A program made the position numbers and the translations under genes. From Caldilineaceae bacterium SB0661_bin_34 (lineage in GTDB: Bacteria; Chloroflexota; Anaerolineae; Caldilineales; Caldilineaceae): 64,000 nt of DNA. Below, piece by piece: positions 27,499 through 37,343 of the stretch (positions within the stretch are counted from its first letter, which is position 1; each line of letters opens with the position of its first letter). The notes beneath the pieces are model-generated. The model saw only the letters and a program-made list of their open reading frames with translations, was not told where the DNA came from and ran no database searches. The stretch lies in assembly GCA_009841145.1 (NCBI GenBank), contig VXMJ01000043.1, forward strand, positions 17,713-81,712. The letters are read 5' to 3'.

Positions 27499-27620
27499 AT
27501 TAATCGGCACACTTCGGCACCGACGCTGGTGATTCGCTCTCGGTTGATGGGAGCTCCGTTGCACGCCCCCGCAACTCGAGTCCGGGTGGAGCAGTCCCCA
27601 CCGACGGCCTGGTTCGTTCC
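27499..27620 (-). ncRNA. Candidate omega-RNA (reRNA) scaffold at the 3' end of TnpB copy 2
   Basis: This segment aligns without gaps to 6769-6890. The GTTGC/GCAAC stem is kept. The loop GGGGGC (27570-27565) can still pair with GCTCCC (27554-27549) by one G-U pair, a change compatible with the pseudoknot seen in copy 1. The outer 8-base stem has two mismatches in this copy. The scaffold ends 15 bases before the start codon of the XRE/ImmA gene, so any guide would be taken from that gene's 5' region. Expression is unknown. Confidence 0.45.
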
Positions 27621-27905
27621 GCGAGCAGGGCACGCACCTCCCTGTAGGGTGTGTACAACATTATCTCCTCGTCGTACAGCCTCGCCAGAATGTTGCAGGC
27701 GGCATTGACGTCCGCGTCCAGCACAACCCCGTCGCAACAGCAAAACCGGTCCCAGCGACAACGGCCCTGCAACAGGCCCGTGCGGGAGTCGATTTGCGAT
27801 GTGTAGGCCGGATTGACCAATGCCGGCGCAGAACCTCTGCGCCGAGATATCGAGGTTAGGGTGTCCGCCATCACGCCCTTGACCCAGCCGTTCAGGCGCA
27901 GGAGG
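27499..27905 (-). pseudogene. Decayed TnpB (IS607-type), copy 2
   Basis: The frame matches the right-edge TnpB from LNGWVKGVMADTLTSISRRRG, its residues 346 to 367, and continues past the window end of that copy. The rest gives VNPAYTSQID, the RuvC-III segment LDADVNAACNILARLY, then a Pro/Glu-rich tail ending at 27500. Everything before residue 346 is missing, so the copy is dead. It shows what the C-terminus of the right-edge TnpB should look like, giving an estimated full length near 480 residues. It ends directly upstream of the XRE/ImmA gene on the same strand. Confidence 0.85.
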
Positions 27906-27965
27906 AACAGAAGGACCAGGAAAGTTGCGCAGTCGCAGCGCGCGCCCCAGTGGCCGTTGCGGCCA

Positions 27966-29132
27966 TCAGAATCGCGGGGGTATCGGATTCCAACCGAGTT
28001 CCGCGCGCCAGTCGGGCCCAATGTCCGAAAAACGGTGCAGCCCGAAGGCGCCAATGTCAATGTTTGTCTCGCCGTAGAGCACCAGGTCGCTTACCGCCTT
28101 GCCGGTGGCGGGTGCGATGCCAAACCCATGGGCCGACGCCGTTACAACCACGTAGTTGCTCGGGCATTCCAGGATGTCAATGATCGGCATCATGTCCGGA
28201 ACCTGCTCCACCACACCGGCCCAACTTCGGATGACCGGGGTGTCCGCCTGGCACGGAAGCAGCTCGGCCAGCCGCCTGGCGATATTCCGAATGAGCGGAG
28301 TGTTGGGTTTGTCAGGGTCGGTGGCCAGGTGGACGTCGGCCCATTCGTGGGTGCCTCCGCCAAAGAGTAGATTGCCGCTGGCGGCCTGCCGCCCGTAGAG
28401 TCCGTTCCCCACAAGGGCGATGTCGAAGAGCGGCGGCACCGGGGCGGTCGCCAGTATTTCCACCCGTGCCGGTGCAACGGGAACGTGCACGCCCACCAGT
28501 TGCGTCATCAGCGCGGTCTGGGGTCCGGCGGCGCCGACCACCATGTCGGCGGCGATGGCGCCGGCGGACGTCTCCACCGACGTGACCCTGCTGCCGTCGA
28601 CCTGGATGCCCGTGACAACCGTGTTCTGAAAGAGCCTGCCGCCCAAGTCCTGAAACGCCCATGCAAATGCCTGGACCGTCAGCTGGGAGTTGGCGTGACC
28701 GCCGTTGGCGAAAAAGAGCCCGCCAAGTATCCGGTCGGTGATTCCGGGAATCATGTCCCGTATCTGCGACGGGTCGACCATGTCCGCGCGCAGGCCGTGA
28801 CGCAACGCCGCGTCCCGCTCCGAGAACAGGTCGTCCATATCCTTCTCCGTCACGGCGACCTGGAGCCTGCCCTGCTGCGTGAACTCGGTGGGATAGCCCA
28901 ACTCCTCATCCAGCGTGGCCCATAGCTTGATGGCTTCCACGGCCATCGGTATCATCGCCGGCTCGTCGGTCCGCTCGCTGATCATCCCGCCGTTGCGCCC
29001 GGAGGCCTCGCCCCCGACGATCCCCTTGTCAACGACTACGACATCCCGACCAGCCCTGGCCAGGAAATAGGCTGCCGTCAGGCCTGAAACGCCAGCCCCA
29101 ATAATGACGACGTCTGCGCTGACCACGGACAT
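27966..29132 (-). CDS. FAD-dependent oxidoreductase (DAO/sarcosine oxidase beta type)
   Basis: The start at 29132 gives 388 residues beginning MSVVSADVVIIGAGVSGLTA, with the dinucleotide-binding GxGxxG at about residues 12-17 and a second FAD contact region GEASGRNGGM. GGAAG lies about 13 bases upstream. Starts at 29156 (ATG) or 29174 (TTG, overlapping the previous gene) are possible. The family oxidises secondary or N-methylated amino acids. It follows the larger flavoprotein with BFD-type iron-sulfur site; together they resemble the alpha/beta pairs of hydroxyproline, opine or sarcosine-type dehydrogenases. Confidence 0.82.
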   Translation of the reverse strand: MSVVSADVVIIGAGVSGLTAAYFLARAGRDVVVVDKGIVGGEASGRNGGMISERTDEPAMIPMAVEAIKLWATLDEELGYPTEFTQQGRLQVAVTEKDMDDLFSERDAALRHGLRADMVDPSQIRDMIPGITDRILGGLFFANGGHANSQLTVQAFAWAFQDLGGRLFQNTVVTGIQVDGSRVTSVETSAGAIAADMVVGAAGPQTALMTQLVGVHVPVAPARVEILATAPVPPLFDIALVGNGLYGRQAASGNLLFGGGTHEWADVHLATDPDKPNTPLIRNIARRLAELLPCQADTPVIRSWAGVVEQVPDMMPIIDILECPSNYVVVTASAHGFGIAPATGKAVSDLVLYGETNIDIGAFGLHRFSDIGPDWRAELGWNPIPPRF

Positions 29133-29166
29133 TGGGTCACTTCCACGATGGGGCATCGTCGCCCAT

Positions 29167-30699
29167 TTACCCAAGCACCTGCCTCGGTGGACTAAACCAC
29201 TTGGGCCAGTCCCTGCGCACCTGCTCCGCCTCTTCGCGGGGCCACAGGACCTTCAGTGGTAGCGGCCGCACAGGCGGCCGGTAGGACATGATGGGCACGT
29301 CGGCTACGTCGCGACCGGTTTCGGCGGCTAGCATCATCGACACCTGCTCTCGGCACAGCCGGCCCTGGCAATAACCCATGCCGACCCTTGTCAGGCGCTT
29401 GACCTGATCTGAGTCTGCAGGAGAGTCCTTCGCAAGCGTCCTGAGATTCCGGCGGCTCTGGCGCTCCGCCTTCCACTTCAGACGGCGCGGCGGATGAAGG
29501 TCATTGAGTTCGGCGCAAGTTACTTCCTCGCACGGGCACACGAAGATGTCCGGCCCGCCGGCCGTCACGAGCGACTGAAGCCAACTCGCCCAATTCGAGT
29601 TCACTTCGTTCGATGCCGAGTCGACCGCTTCTGCCTGCAGGTCGGCTCTCCGGGCCAGCGCCTCGTCCTTGCCGATGGCGCCGAGCGACTCGGCAGCGGC
29701 AAGCCCGGCCAGGCGCCCCTGGTTTCGTGCGATCTCGCTGTCAAGGACCATGCCTTCGTGGAAGCCGGCGACATCCCCCGCGACGAACACCGTTTCGACG
29801 CTGGTTCGCATCCAGTCATCGCGGTCCGGCACGTACCCGCCAAGCCCGGACTCGAAGCGAAGGTCGCATCCGAGGAGACTGAGCAGCTCCACGTTCGGAA
29901 CCAGACCGATGGCGAGGCACACGGTGTCCGCGGCGATGACTTTCTCGGTGCCGGCAACCGGCTCGCTGTTGTTGTCAATCTCGACCAGCACCACGGACTC
30001 GATATCGCCGAATCTGCCTACCGCCTCCCTGACGGTGTGCGACATGTATAGCTTCACGCCCTCTCTTTGCAACGCCGTGCGAAGGGCCACGTCGCCGCGC
30101 ACGGAGTTGGACACGTCCACGATTGCAGCTACCTCGATACCCCTGTCCAGCGCCATCCTGGCGGTGCTCAGGCCAAGGTTGCCGGCGCCCATGACCACCA
30201 TGCGCCGCGAGGCGGACGCCTCGTATCGATTCATGAGACAGAAGGCGCCGTTGGCTCCTACGGCACCCGCCAGATTCCACCCTGAGAAGGCGATGCCCAA
30301 GTCCCGGGCGCCGGTGGCCAGGATGAGCCGGTCGTACTTGATCATCCACGACCGCTCGTCGTTGGCCAGACCGAGCTGCGGGCCATCGAGCATCCTGCTG
30401 GAATCGGAATTCCGAAAGGCGCCCCAGACACAGGTCCCCAACTGTACGTCAACACCGGCAGCTTTGGCCTCTGTCACGGCTTCGCTCGCCGCGGCCACCC
30501 GCTCCAGCATCAACGCCCTATCCCGCAGATCGCCCGAGAACCGCTGGCCGAAGAATTGAGGAACATTCAGCCCGGCTATGGCCGCCGGGACAGGGTTCTC
30601 ATCGATGAGCGTGACGTGCACTCCGGCCTTGGCCGCTTCTGTGGCGGCAGCCGACCCCGACACGCCCGCCCCCACGACCACCAGCGGTCTGGACTCCAT
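29167..30699 (-). CDS. FAD/NAD-binding dehydrogenase subunit with BFD-like [2Fe-2S] site
   Basis: The 510-residue product starts with a FAD motif VVVGAGVSGSAA and has a second nucleotide motif MGAGNLGLSTA near residue 180. The C-terminal part has four Cys in CxC and Cx4C pattern: C388, C390, C444 and C449, as in bacterioferritin-associated ferredoxin-like domains. This layout matches the alpha subunit of HcnB/opine oxidase/hydroxyproline dehydrogenase-type complexes. It overlaps or nearly touches the smaller flavoprotein gene, supporting a two-subunit enzyme. A homocysteine methyltransferase-like gene precedes it by 62 bases. Confidence 0.82.
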   Translation of the reverse strand: MESRPLVVVGAGVSGSAAATEAAKAGVHVTLIDENPVPAAIAGLNVPQFFGQRFSGDLRDRALMLERVAAASEAVTEAKAAGVDVQLGTCVWGAFRNSDSSRMLDGPQLGLANDERSWMIKYDRLILATGARDLGIAFSGWNLAGAVGANGAFCLMNRYEASASRRMVVMGAGNLGLSTARMALDRGIEVAAIVDVSNSVRGDVALRTALQREGVKLYMSHTVREAVGRFGDIESVVLVEIDNNSEPVAGTEKVIAADTVCLAIGLVPNVELLSLLGCDLRFESGLGGYVPDRDDWMRTSVETVFVAGDVAGFHEGMVLDSEIARNQGRLAGLAAAESLGAIGKDEALARRADLQAEAVDSASNEVNSNWASWLQSLVTAGGPDIFVCPCEEVTCAELNDLHPPRRLKWKAERQSRRNLRTLAKDSPADSDQVKRLTRVGMGYCQGRLCREQVSMMLAAETGRDVADVPIMSYRPPVRPLPLKVLWPREEAEQVRRDWPKWFSPPRQVLG

Positions 30700-30761
30700 G
30701 TCAAATCCCTCCGCTCAGGCTAGAGCCGGTTCCCCATCGCAAGTCCATGAACATGGACGGA

Positions 30762-31823
30762 CTAGGCGACCTTTCGCGGCGATGTGGTCCCGGTCGGCAG
30801 GGCGCCGCGCAGGGACTTGGTGTATTGGTGGCCGAACCCACAGCATGTGCCAATGACCTGGGCTCCCATATCGACCCAAGTCGCGGCCTCCCGCGTCAAC
30901 TCCTCCACGGACTCTTCGTTGCTGACGGTGCTGTCCTGCCAGGTTTCAAGATAGTCTTCTCTGCCGGCATCCGGATAGACGACGACGGGCCCGGACCACT
31001 CGTCGAGCATGACCTGGAGCGCCGCCGTAGTCGCGTCGATCCGGCTGTGGAACACCCCGAGGACGTCGGGACCGACCGAGGCGATTTCGTTGATGCCTTC
31101 GGCCAGGCTCTTGTTGTCGTCGACCGGCCGCCAGGTCTCCGTCCACATCGGCATGCCCAATCCGCCGGTGTAGTGACGTTCGTCACCGAAATTCATTCTG
31201 ACCGCCTGCCCGTCTGGTGCCACCGAGGCCGTGAAAGCAACCCAGACCGGGAGTCCGGTGGCCTTCGCCGCTTCAGCGGCTATCGCCCGGGACTCGTTGT
31301 CGGCCCACAAATTCTCGATCAGGAAGAAGTCCACGCCGGACTCGGCCAGGATATCGGCCTGCTCCTCGGCGTATGTCCTCAGTTCCGCCGTCGAAAGGCT
31401 GGCGCCATAGCCGTAGCCGGTACCACCCAGAAGAGTCCGGGTTCTATGGTCGCGGACGGGGGTGCGGCACGAGATTGAGCCGGCGACATACACCGGTCTG
31501 TTGACAGCTGCCCGGTCTATGGCTTCCAGCGCCGCGTCCACGGCGCGCACGTTGACTTCCCTTACCAGTTCGCTGTACCCGGAGGCCTCCAGCGCGGGGC
31601 GCAGCGTGTTGAATGTGTTGGTGGTGATGATGTCGGCACCTGCCTTAATGTAACGCTCGTGCATCTGCCGCACCGTTGCCGGGTGCGTGTAGCTGCCCGG
31701 GCCGCACCAAGAGGCCGGGTGCATCGGCACGCCCATGGCCTGAAGCTCCGTTCCGATGGCGCCATCAAGGATGATTACTTCACCTTTGTCTATGCGGCAC
31801 TTCAAACCCTCATAGTTGGCCAT
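30762..31823 (-). CDS. Homocysteine S-methyltransferase family protein
   Basis: The 353-residue TIM-barrel product has the family start VIILDGAIGTELQAMG (about residues 16-31) and the C-terminal zinc pair C327-C328 in IGTCCGFG. The first zinc Cys, usually in a GVNC motif, is replaced: the segment reads GVFHSR with H259 at that position. Zinc binding by His, Cys, Cys is possible but unproven. The family moves a methyl group from betaine, S-methylmethionine or similar donors to homocysteine. In an operon with amine-oxidising flavoproteins it may take a methyl group from a methylated amino acid. Confidence 0.8.
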   Translation of the reverse strand: MANYEGLKCRIDKGEVIILDGAIGTELQAMGVPMHPASWCGPGSYTHPATVRQMHERYIKAGADIITTNTFNTLRPALEASGYSELVREVNVRAVDAALEAIDRAAVNRPVYVAGSISCRTPVRDHRTRTLLGGTGYGYGASLSTAELRTYAEEQADILAESGVDFFLIENLWADNESRAIAAEAAKATGLPVWVAFTASVAPDGQAVRMNFGDERHYTGGLGMPMWTETWRPVDDNKSLAEGINEIASVGPDVLGVFHSRIDATTAALQVMLDEWSGPVVVYPDAGREDYLETWQDSTVSNEESVEELTREAATWVDMGAQVIGTCCGFGHQYTKSLRGALPTGTTSPRKVA

Positions 31824-32432
31824 GACCAGATTCTCCGTTGTGACTCACGCTGGCAGGCAGCATCTTCCCATTTCAGACTATTCGGACGGCGACAGTTCAT
31901 GGCAGCCCAGGGTTCGACCCGACTCTGATCTAACCTGCCAGTGGCCTCCGAGTTGGACTTGACGCGTTCAATGTTGGTCGTGCGGGGGATGACGATTGGA
32001 TTGAAGTATATATCCCCCGCGAATGCGATTCAGCGTCCCGTGCCGGCCGGCTGCCGTTCCTGTTCCAACGTCCACTGGCAATGAGACGCTGTTGCGACTG
32101 TGGCTTCCGCTTACCGCCCTTCGGCTCAGTTGAATGACGCCGGCGGCAACCGACGGTGGGGACGAGTCTGCGGTGTCCTGTCTTTGGCCGGTCCTGCCGA
32201 CGAACGCGGCAGGTTGGGTACCGCTCGAGCTTGCGGGATCAATCAATTGAAGTTTGGTCCGGCCCTAACAGGAAGCGCGCCGGATGCACTTCGAGGACGG
32301 AAGTAAAGCTTCCCGTACCTCATCGCCGGTTACGGCCTCCCGCACACCACCGATTGGAGAGTATGGGCCGCCGATACCTGCATCGGACCCAATCACAATG
32401 CGGAAGCGCCCTGAACCGCTTCCTAATCCCAA
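31824..32432. other. Intergenic stretch without a recognisable gene
   Basis: About 600 bases lie between the start of the methyltransferase-like gene and the stop of uxaC. Only short open frames occur and none resembles a known protein. No tRNA or clear hairpin terminator was found. The right part should include the promoter of the minus-strand operon at 27966-31823. Confidence 0.5.
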
Positions 32433-33857
32433 CTATCCGCTTCCCAGCCGGTAGGCGTCCTTCGCCAGTTCGTAGGCGGCCGCGCGCATCATCTGGGCAG
32501 CATCCTCTTCATCGATGACTTGCCGCACCAGCAGCCCGGCAATCCAGTTGGCGTCAACGCGCCGGGCCAGGTCGTGCCGGATTGGGATCGAGGGGTAGGC
32601 CCGCGTGTCGTCGTTGAAACCCGCAGTGTTGTAGAGACCGCAGGTCTCCGAAACCAGTTCCCGGAAGCGCATCATGCCGTTCCAGCTGTCGAAGAACCAC
32701 CACGGCGGACCCAAACGCATGGCCGGATAGTGGCCCGCCAGCGGTGCCAGTTCCCGCGAGAGGGTTGACTCGTCCAGCATGAAGACAATCAGGCGGAAAC
32801 CCCGCTCGCTGCCGAAGCGGTTAAGCAGCGGCTGCAAGTTGCGCGTGAACTCGGTCGCAATCGGAATGTCGGCACCCATGTCCGGCCCATGACGCTCGAA
32901 AATCGCCTGGTTGTGGTTGCGCAGGGACCCGGGATGGAGCTGCATAACAAGACCGTCCTCGGTGCTCATACGCGCCATTTCCATCAGCATGTGGGCCGTG
33001 AAGGCCGGCGCGTCGTCCACGGACCTTCCCTGCCTCAGGGCCCGGTCGAAGATCTGTGCTGCCCCTTGCCGGGACAGGGATTCAACTCGTGGTACCAGGG
33101 CGGCGTGATCCGTGGCGGTGGCGCCCAGATCCTTGAAGAGTGTCCGCTGCTTTTCCAGTGCCTCGATGAAGCTGTCGTAGTCGGTAATGTCGATCCCCGA
33201 CGCAGCGGAGAGATCGTCGATGTGGTCCCGCCAGCCGGGCGTGTCCAAGTTGACCACCTGGTCCGGCCGGAAGGTGGGGATCACGCGGCCCTGCCAGTCC
33301 GAATCCCTCAGAGCCTTGTGGTGCTCCAGGGTGGACTGGGCCGGATCGGTCGTGGCCAGAACCTCGATGTTGAACCGCTCGAACAGCGCCCGCGGCGAGA
33401 ACTCGGGCCGCGTCAGGGCATCCTCGAGCTGGTCGTAGATCGTTTGGGCCGAGGCGGAACTCAGCTTCTCCGGCACACCGAAAATCTGCACCAGTTCCTG
33501 GTTGAGCCACATGCCGGTCGGCGTGCCCTGAAACAGGTGGTGGTGGTCCGCGAAGACCTGCCAGATGCGACGGGGATCCTCTTCGACCGGCCCGCCGTCA
33601 ACGCGGGGAATGCCCATCGCCTCCATCGGCACGCCCTGGGAGTAGAGCATGCGAAAGACATAGTGGTCCGGAATCACCAACAACTCCGCGGGATCGGGGA
33701 AACGGGCATCCGGATCGGCAAACAGGGCCGGGTCCACATGACCGTGAGGACAGATCAAGGGCAGGTCGGCCACGGTCTCGTAGAGGGCCAGGGCCGTGGC
33801 ACGCCGGTCGGGATCAAAGTAGCGGTCGGGCTGCAGTTCAGTCAACGGCAGGGTCAT
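32433..33857 (-). CDS. uxaC: Glucuronate (uronate) isomerase
   Basis: The 474-residue product is a full-length UxaC-type isomerase. The metal-binding HGHVD segment (ICPHGHVDP, about residues 35-43) and the conserved WFFDSWNGMMRF near residue 390 are visible. UxaC converts glucuronate to fructuronate and galacturonate to tagaturonate, the first step of uronic acid use. ATG at 33857 starts a normal N-terminus. The Gfo/Idh gene lies 44 bases upstream on the same strand, suggesting a sugar acid catabolic operon with the MBL hydrolase. Confidence 0.93.
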   Translation of the reverse strand: MTLPLTELQPDRYFDPDRRATALALYETVADLPLICPHGHVDPALFADPDARFPDPAELLVIPDHYVFRMLYSQGVPMEAMGIPRVDGGPVEEDPRRIWQVFADHHHLFQGTPTGMWLNQELVQIFGVPEKLSSASAQTIYDQLEDALTRPEFSPRALFERFNIEVLATTDPAQSTLEHHKALRDSDWQGRVIPTFRPDQVVNLDTPGWRDHIDDLSAASGIDITDYDSFIEALEKQRTLFKDLGATATDHAALVPRVESLSRQGAAQIFDRALRQGRSVDDAPAFTAHMLMEMARMSTEDGLVMQLHPGSLRNHNQAIFERHGPDMGADIPIATEFTRNLQPLLNRFGSERGFRLIVFMLDESTLSRELAPLAGHYPAMRLGPPWWFFDSWNGMMRFRELVSETCGLYNTAGFNDDTRAYPSIPIRHDLARRVDANWIAGLLVRQVIDEEDAAQMMRAAAYELAKDAYRLGSG

Positions 33858-33901
33858 TGGTTGGTTCCGTCGGTTGGCCGGCAGGCCGGCACGGGTTGAG
33901 A

Positions 33902-35221
33902 TCAGAGAGTTACGAGGTCCGCGGTACGCACCGCCCGACCCGTGGCAATCGATTGGTTGGCGGCAATCCCCAGCAGAATCGACGCAGCCCCGTCAACATG
34001 GCTGGCACTGCGATGGAAGGGATCATCGGGGGGATCGGGATGGAAGATCTGCTCCAGCATCACGGGATCACCGCCGCCATGTCCGCCTTCACCCTCCACC
34101 CAGTCAATTTGCCTTGGGATGCCAAACATCGGATAGTGCCGGATTTCCCTTACGGCGAAGTCGGAACGGGCCTGCTCCATCTGTGCCGTTGTCTCCTCCG
34201 CCCCTTGGATGAAGGTGCGGCCGATGGTTTCGCAGACATCCATTTCCACACGGCCCCGGTCCCCGGTGATCGCCACCCGGTAGCCCTCCCAGGGACAGAA
34301 GGCCAGCAGTGAGTAGGTAAGCAGGACGCCGTTGCGGTATCGGGCCGTTACGCTCATGACATCCTCCGCCGAGATCCCGTCCCCAAAGACATTCCGGTCG
34401 CGGACATAACCGGAGTCTTCCTCGGCATCCATGTAGAGACGCTTCAGACGCTCGTCCTGATCAAGGCGCAGGGCAAAGGGATCGCCTTCCGCCGCCTCGG
34501 TACCCGTATACCGGTCGTAGCTGTAGGCTTCGCCCCTGGCCAGCGCGTTTTCACGGCCATAGAAACCCAGCCGACCCATGGCGTACACCTCGTCGGGAAA
34601 CGAGGCAATCCACCAGTTCACCAGGTCGAAGTGGTGGGTCGCCTTGTGCACCAGCAGGCCGCCCGACTTGTCCTTTTCCCGATGCCAACGGCGGAAGTAG
34701 TCCGCGCCGTGGCTCGTATCCAGGACCCAGCTGAAATCCACGTGCAGGGGTTTGCCGACCGCGCCGTCCATGACCAGTTCGCGGATCCGCGTAGCCATGG
34801 GGGCGTAGCGGTAGTTGAAGGTAACCCGTAGGTTGCGGCCGGTCCGGTTGATCGCGTCGACAATCGCCTGTGCCTTCTCCGCATCGGTGGTCATGGGTTT
34901 CTCGGAGATGGCGTCACAACCCAACTCCATGGCACGGATGATGTACTGGTGGTGCGTGCTGTCCATGGTGGTCACGACGACCGTATCGGGCTTGGTCTCC
35001 GCCACCATGGCATCGAAACGGTTGTCCGTATAGGCCGGAACGGGCGCGCCGTCCCACCGGTCGGCAATCGCATCGTTGTAGACCTGCATGCGCGTGGGGC
35101 TCAGGTCGCAGATGCCGACCAACTCGGCATGGTCGCGAAAGGCTCCGTGGATGGCATCCACGTACATCATCCCCCGGCCGCCGGTGCCGACCAGGGCGTA
35201 GCGCGTGCGTCGATCGCTCAT
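33902..35221 (-). CDS. Gfo/Idh/MocA family oxidoreductase
   Basis: The 439-residue product has an N-terminal Rossmann domain ([15 protein letters not shown]) and the family EKP motif in [10 protein letters not shown] near residue 110, where Lys acts in catalysis. A later His in [13 protein letters not shown] (about residue 190) fits the usual catalytic site. The family oxidises or epimerises sugars and inositols with NAD(P). The C-terminal region is longer than in simple members. It lies between uxaC and the MBL-fold gene on one strand, so a sugar or sugar-acid substrate is likely. Confidence 0.88.
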   Translation of the reverse strand: MSDRRTRYALVGTGGRGMMYVDAIHGAFRDHAELVGICDLSPTRMQVYNDAIADRWDGAPVPAYTDNRFDAMVAETKPDTVVVTTMDSTHHQYIIRAMELGCDAISEKPMTTDAEKAQAIVDAINRTGRNLRVTFNYRYAPMATRIRELVMDGAVGKPLHVDFSWVLDTSHGADYFRRWHREKDKSGGLLVHKATHHFDLVNWWIASFPDEVYAMGRLGFYGRENALARGEAYSYDRYTGTEAAEGDPFALRLDQDERLKRLYMDAEEDSGYVRDRNVFGDGISAEDVMSVTARYRNGVLLTYSLLAFCPWEGYRVAITGDRGRVEMDVCETIGRTFIQGAEETTAQMEQARSDFAVREIRHYPMFGIPRQIDWVEGEGGHGGGDPVMLEQIFHPDPPDDPFHRSASHVDGAASILLGIAANQSIATGRAVRTADLVTL

Positions 35222-35288
35222 AAAGTTTCCTGTATGAATGGGGATGTCCAGCCGCGCAGGGTTTGGTATGGCTGGACAAACGTGGAAG

Positions 35289-35960
35289 TCAGACAGTCGT
35301 GTGCGTTGCCGACAGAATCCACAGCTCCGGTTCGTCCGGGAGAGCCGCGGTCGTCAGGTCGATGCTTGGCCGAGGGAAGTGCCGTACGCGTTCCGGCGCG
35401 TAGCCGACCGCGAATTCCTCCACCTCAAGCATGGACGGGAACTTGCAGCCGGGCAGGGCGTAGTGCATGGGAATGGTGACCTTGGGCCGGATCTCGGCCA
35501 AGGCCGCGTGCAGATCCGCGAGCTCGATTGTGGGCGGTCCGCCAGTCGGCACCATGACCACGTCACAGCCCCGGATCAGGTCCACCTGCCAAGCCTCGAG
35601 GGCATTGCCCACATCGCCGAAGTGCACGATGTCCAGGCCATCGGCCTCAAACCGGTACATCGCGTTGTCCTTGGGCTCCACCTTGTGCAACAGGCTCTCT
35701 TCGGCCGGGATGGGCCGGAACCGAATGCCGCGCCACTCGTTGCCCACGCCCGGCACATGCGTCATGGTCATGACATCGGAGCCAGGGAACATGGCGGCGT
35801 TGGCATGCGCCGAGTCGTCGTCGGAACTCCGCACCACCAAGTCCGCACCCTCGGTGATGGTGTGGAAACCGGCCTTGATGGGGGTGTATGGATCGGTGAC
35901 GATGCTGAGACCGTCGACCTCCAAGCGAAAACAGGCGTGGGCATACCACTGGATTTTCAT
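35289..35960 (-). CDS. MBL-fold metal-dependent hydrolase (UlaG-like)
   Basis: The start at 35960 gives 223 residues beginning [14 protein letters not shown], with GGAG about 8 bases upstream; a TTG four codons earlier is less likely. The opening strand with HACF and the segments HFGDVGN and IPMHY match UlaG-type lactonases or related metallohydrolases. The canonical HxHxDH loop is not clear: the matching segment reads [10 protein letters not shown], so one or more metal ligands may differ. It heads the minus-strand group with Gfo/Idh and uxaC. The 5' region (35961-36240) shows no other gene. Confidence 0.75.
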   Translation of the reverse strand: MKIQWYAHACFRLEVDGLSIVTDPYTPIKAGFHTITEGADLVVRSSDDDSAHANAAMFPGSDVMTMTHVPGVGNEWRGIRFRPIPAEESLLHKVEPKDNAMYRFEADGLDIVHFGDVGNALEAWQVDLIRGCDVVMVPTGGPPTIELADLHAALAEIRPKVTIPMHYALPGCKFPSMLEVEEFAVGYAPERVRHFPRPSIDLTTAALPDEPELWILSATHTTV

Positions 35961-36240
35961 GTTGTTCTCCAACCGATGGTGAAGTAGGGGCTACGTGCTG
36001 CGGGGAACCGTCTCCCTCTGGCTTACCCGTTGATTATAGATTTGATGCCTGTCCTGAACCACGCCGACAAGGATCGGCAGACAGGGTTTCCCGATGAAGC
36101 GAGAGGATGGGGGATGATGGGCCGGCACCGGTGATTTGTGACTGATCCGTCCGGAATACGCCTGTCTGTTTTCGGTTTGGCCAGAAATGTTCCCGAACGG
36201 CGTCCCGTCGGGATCCACTCGCTAGGATCCATCGCGATGC

Positions 36241-36519
36241 CTGTCCTGCCCCCTGGCCCTGCTGGGCTGCGGGGTGGGTGCCGCCACGCAGTGGCGGGAC
36301 GTGCAGACGGTGGCTCCCGGCTTGGCGCCGAACCCCTAGGTGGCCCTACTGCCGCGGGTGGAAGTGGACGAAACCTGGCTGTCCATCGGGGGTGAAAAGC
36401 GCTCGGTGGCCATAGTCCTGGGACCGAAGGGCGAACGGCTGGACCTGCGCCTGAGCAGTCCCAGTCTTGACTGGGGCGGCTGGTTCAAGGTCCTGGCCCA
36501 GCATGGGGTGCGGGGACAA
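36241..36519 (+). pseudogene. Transposase fragment (DDE type), interrupted
   Basis: One frame reads LLGCGVGAATQWRDVQ, APGLAPNP, an in-frame TAG at about 36337, then VALLPRVEVDETWLSIGG and VLGPKGERLDLRLS. The VDETW segment looks like the first catalytic Asp region of a DDE transposase. The frame leaves the similarity near 36519 and the rest of the gene is missing. The exact IS family is not certain. Part of the same element may survive at 6129-6290. Confidence 0.55.
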
Positions 36520-36569
36520 TATAGTTCCCCTACGTTTGTATCTTCTCAGGACTACAGAGGGAATTCACC

Positions 36570-37343
36570 ATGTCAAGATTCTTGCCAGAGTCCCAGTACG
36601 ATAAGTTCGCCGATTTTTACCTTGAGTTCGTTCACCGGGAAGATCCTGCCCAGAATCCCATCGTGGAGGCTGTTGTCGCAATGCTCGGTGACGTGACCCG
36701 ATCAGAAGTCTGCGATTTGGCGTGCGGCGAGGGGTTTCTCTCCAGATTCTTGACTGCCAAAGGAGCGCGCGTCACAGGCATCGATCTATCGGCCAAGCTG
36801 ATCGAGCACGCTCGCCACCTGTCCAATGGTCTGTTAATTGATTACGCTGTCGACGATGCTCAGCGCCTAGCCTCTCTACCCAGTAGCCTTTTCGATATCG
36901 TAGTCTGTAACATGGCTCTGATGGACATACCCGGCCTCAAAGAGACCTATGGGGCCGTCAACCGGATCCTCCGCGACGAGGGAACGTTCGTCTTCAGTGT
37001 TGTGCATCCGTGTTTTGAGACTCCATTCAATGCCGAGAATCCGGCGTTCATCACAGATGAGAACGGGAATTTCGTGGCGAAGCGGGTCGCGCGGTATGGG
37101 GAAGAAGGGAAGTGGTTCTCGGATGGCGACGGGATGTACGGTACGCTTGGTTCCTTTCACAGGAAGCTTTCCACATACTTGAACACCTTAGTCGGGGCAA
37201 GCTTCACAATCGTCGAGATCGTTGAGCCTATGCTCCCTCCAGGGGAGTATGGCTCAATCACGGATCAGTGGGCAAGTATGGTTCCCCGTTTCCTAATCGT
37301 CAAATCGACAAAGGTCGGTTGTAGTTCAGGCTGGGAGAGTTAA
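36570..37343 (+). CDS. Class I SAM-dependent methyltransferase
   Basis: The 257-residue product has SAM motif I VCDLACGEGFLSRFL (about residues 46-60), motif II acid in VTGIDLSAKLIEHA and motif IV region FDIVVCNMALMDIP. This is a small-molecule-type methyltransferase of the UbiE/Methyltransf_11 group. GAGGGA lies about 8 bases before ATG 36570. It stands alone between two transposase relics and its codon use looks less GC-biased than its neighbours, which fits transfer. The substrate is unknown. Confidence 0.82.
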   Translation: MSRFLPESQYDKFADFYLEFVHREDPAQNPIVEAVVAMLGDVTRSEVCDLACGEGFLSRFLTAKGARVTGIDLSAKLIEHARHLSNGLLIDYAVDDAQRLASLPSSLFDIVVCNMALMDIPGLKETYGAVNRILRDEGTFVFSVVHPCFETPFNAENPAFITDENGNFVAKRVARYGEEGKWFSDGDGMYGTLGSFHRKLSTYLNTLVGASFTIVEIVEPMLPPGEYGSITDQWASMVPRFLIVKSTKVGCSSGWES

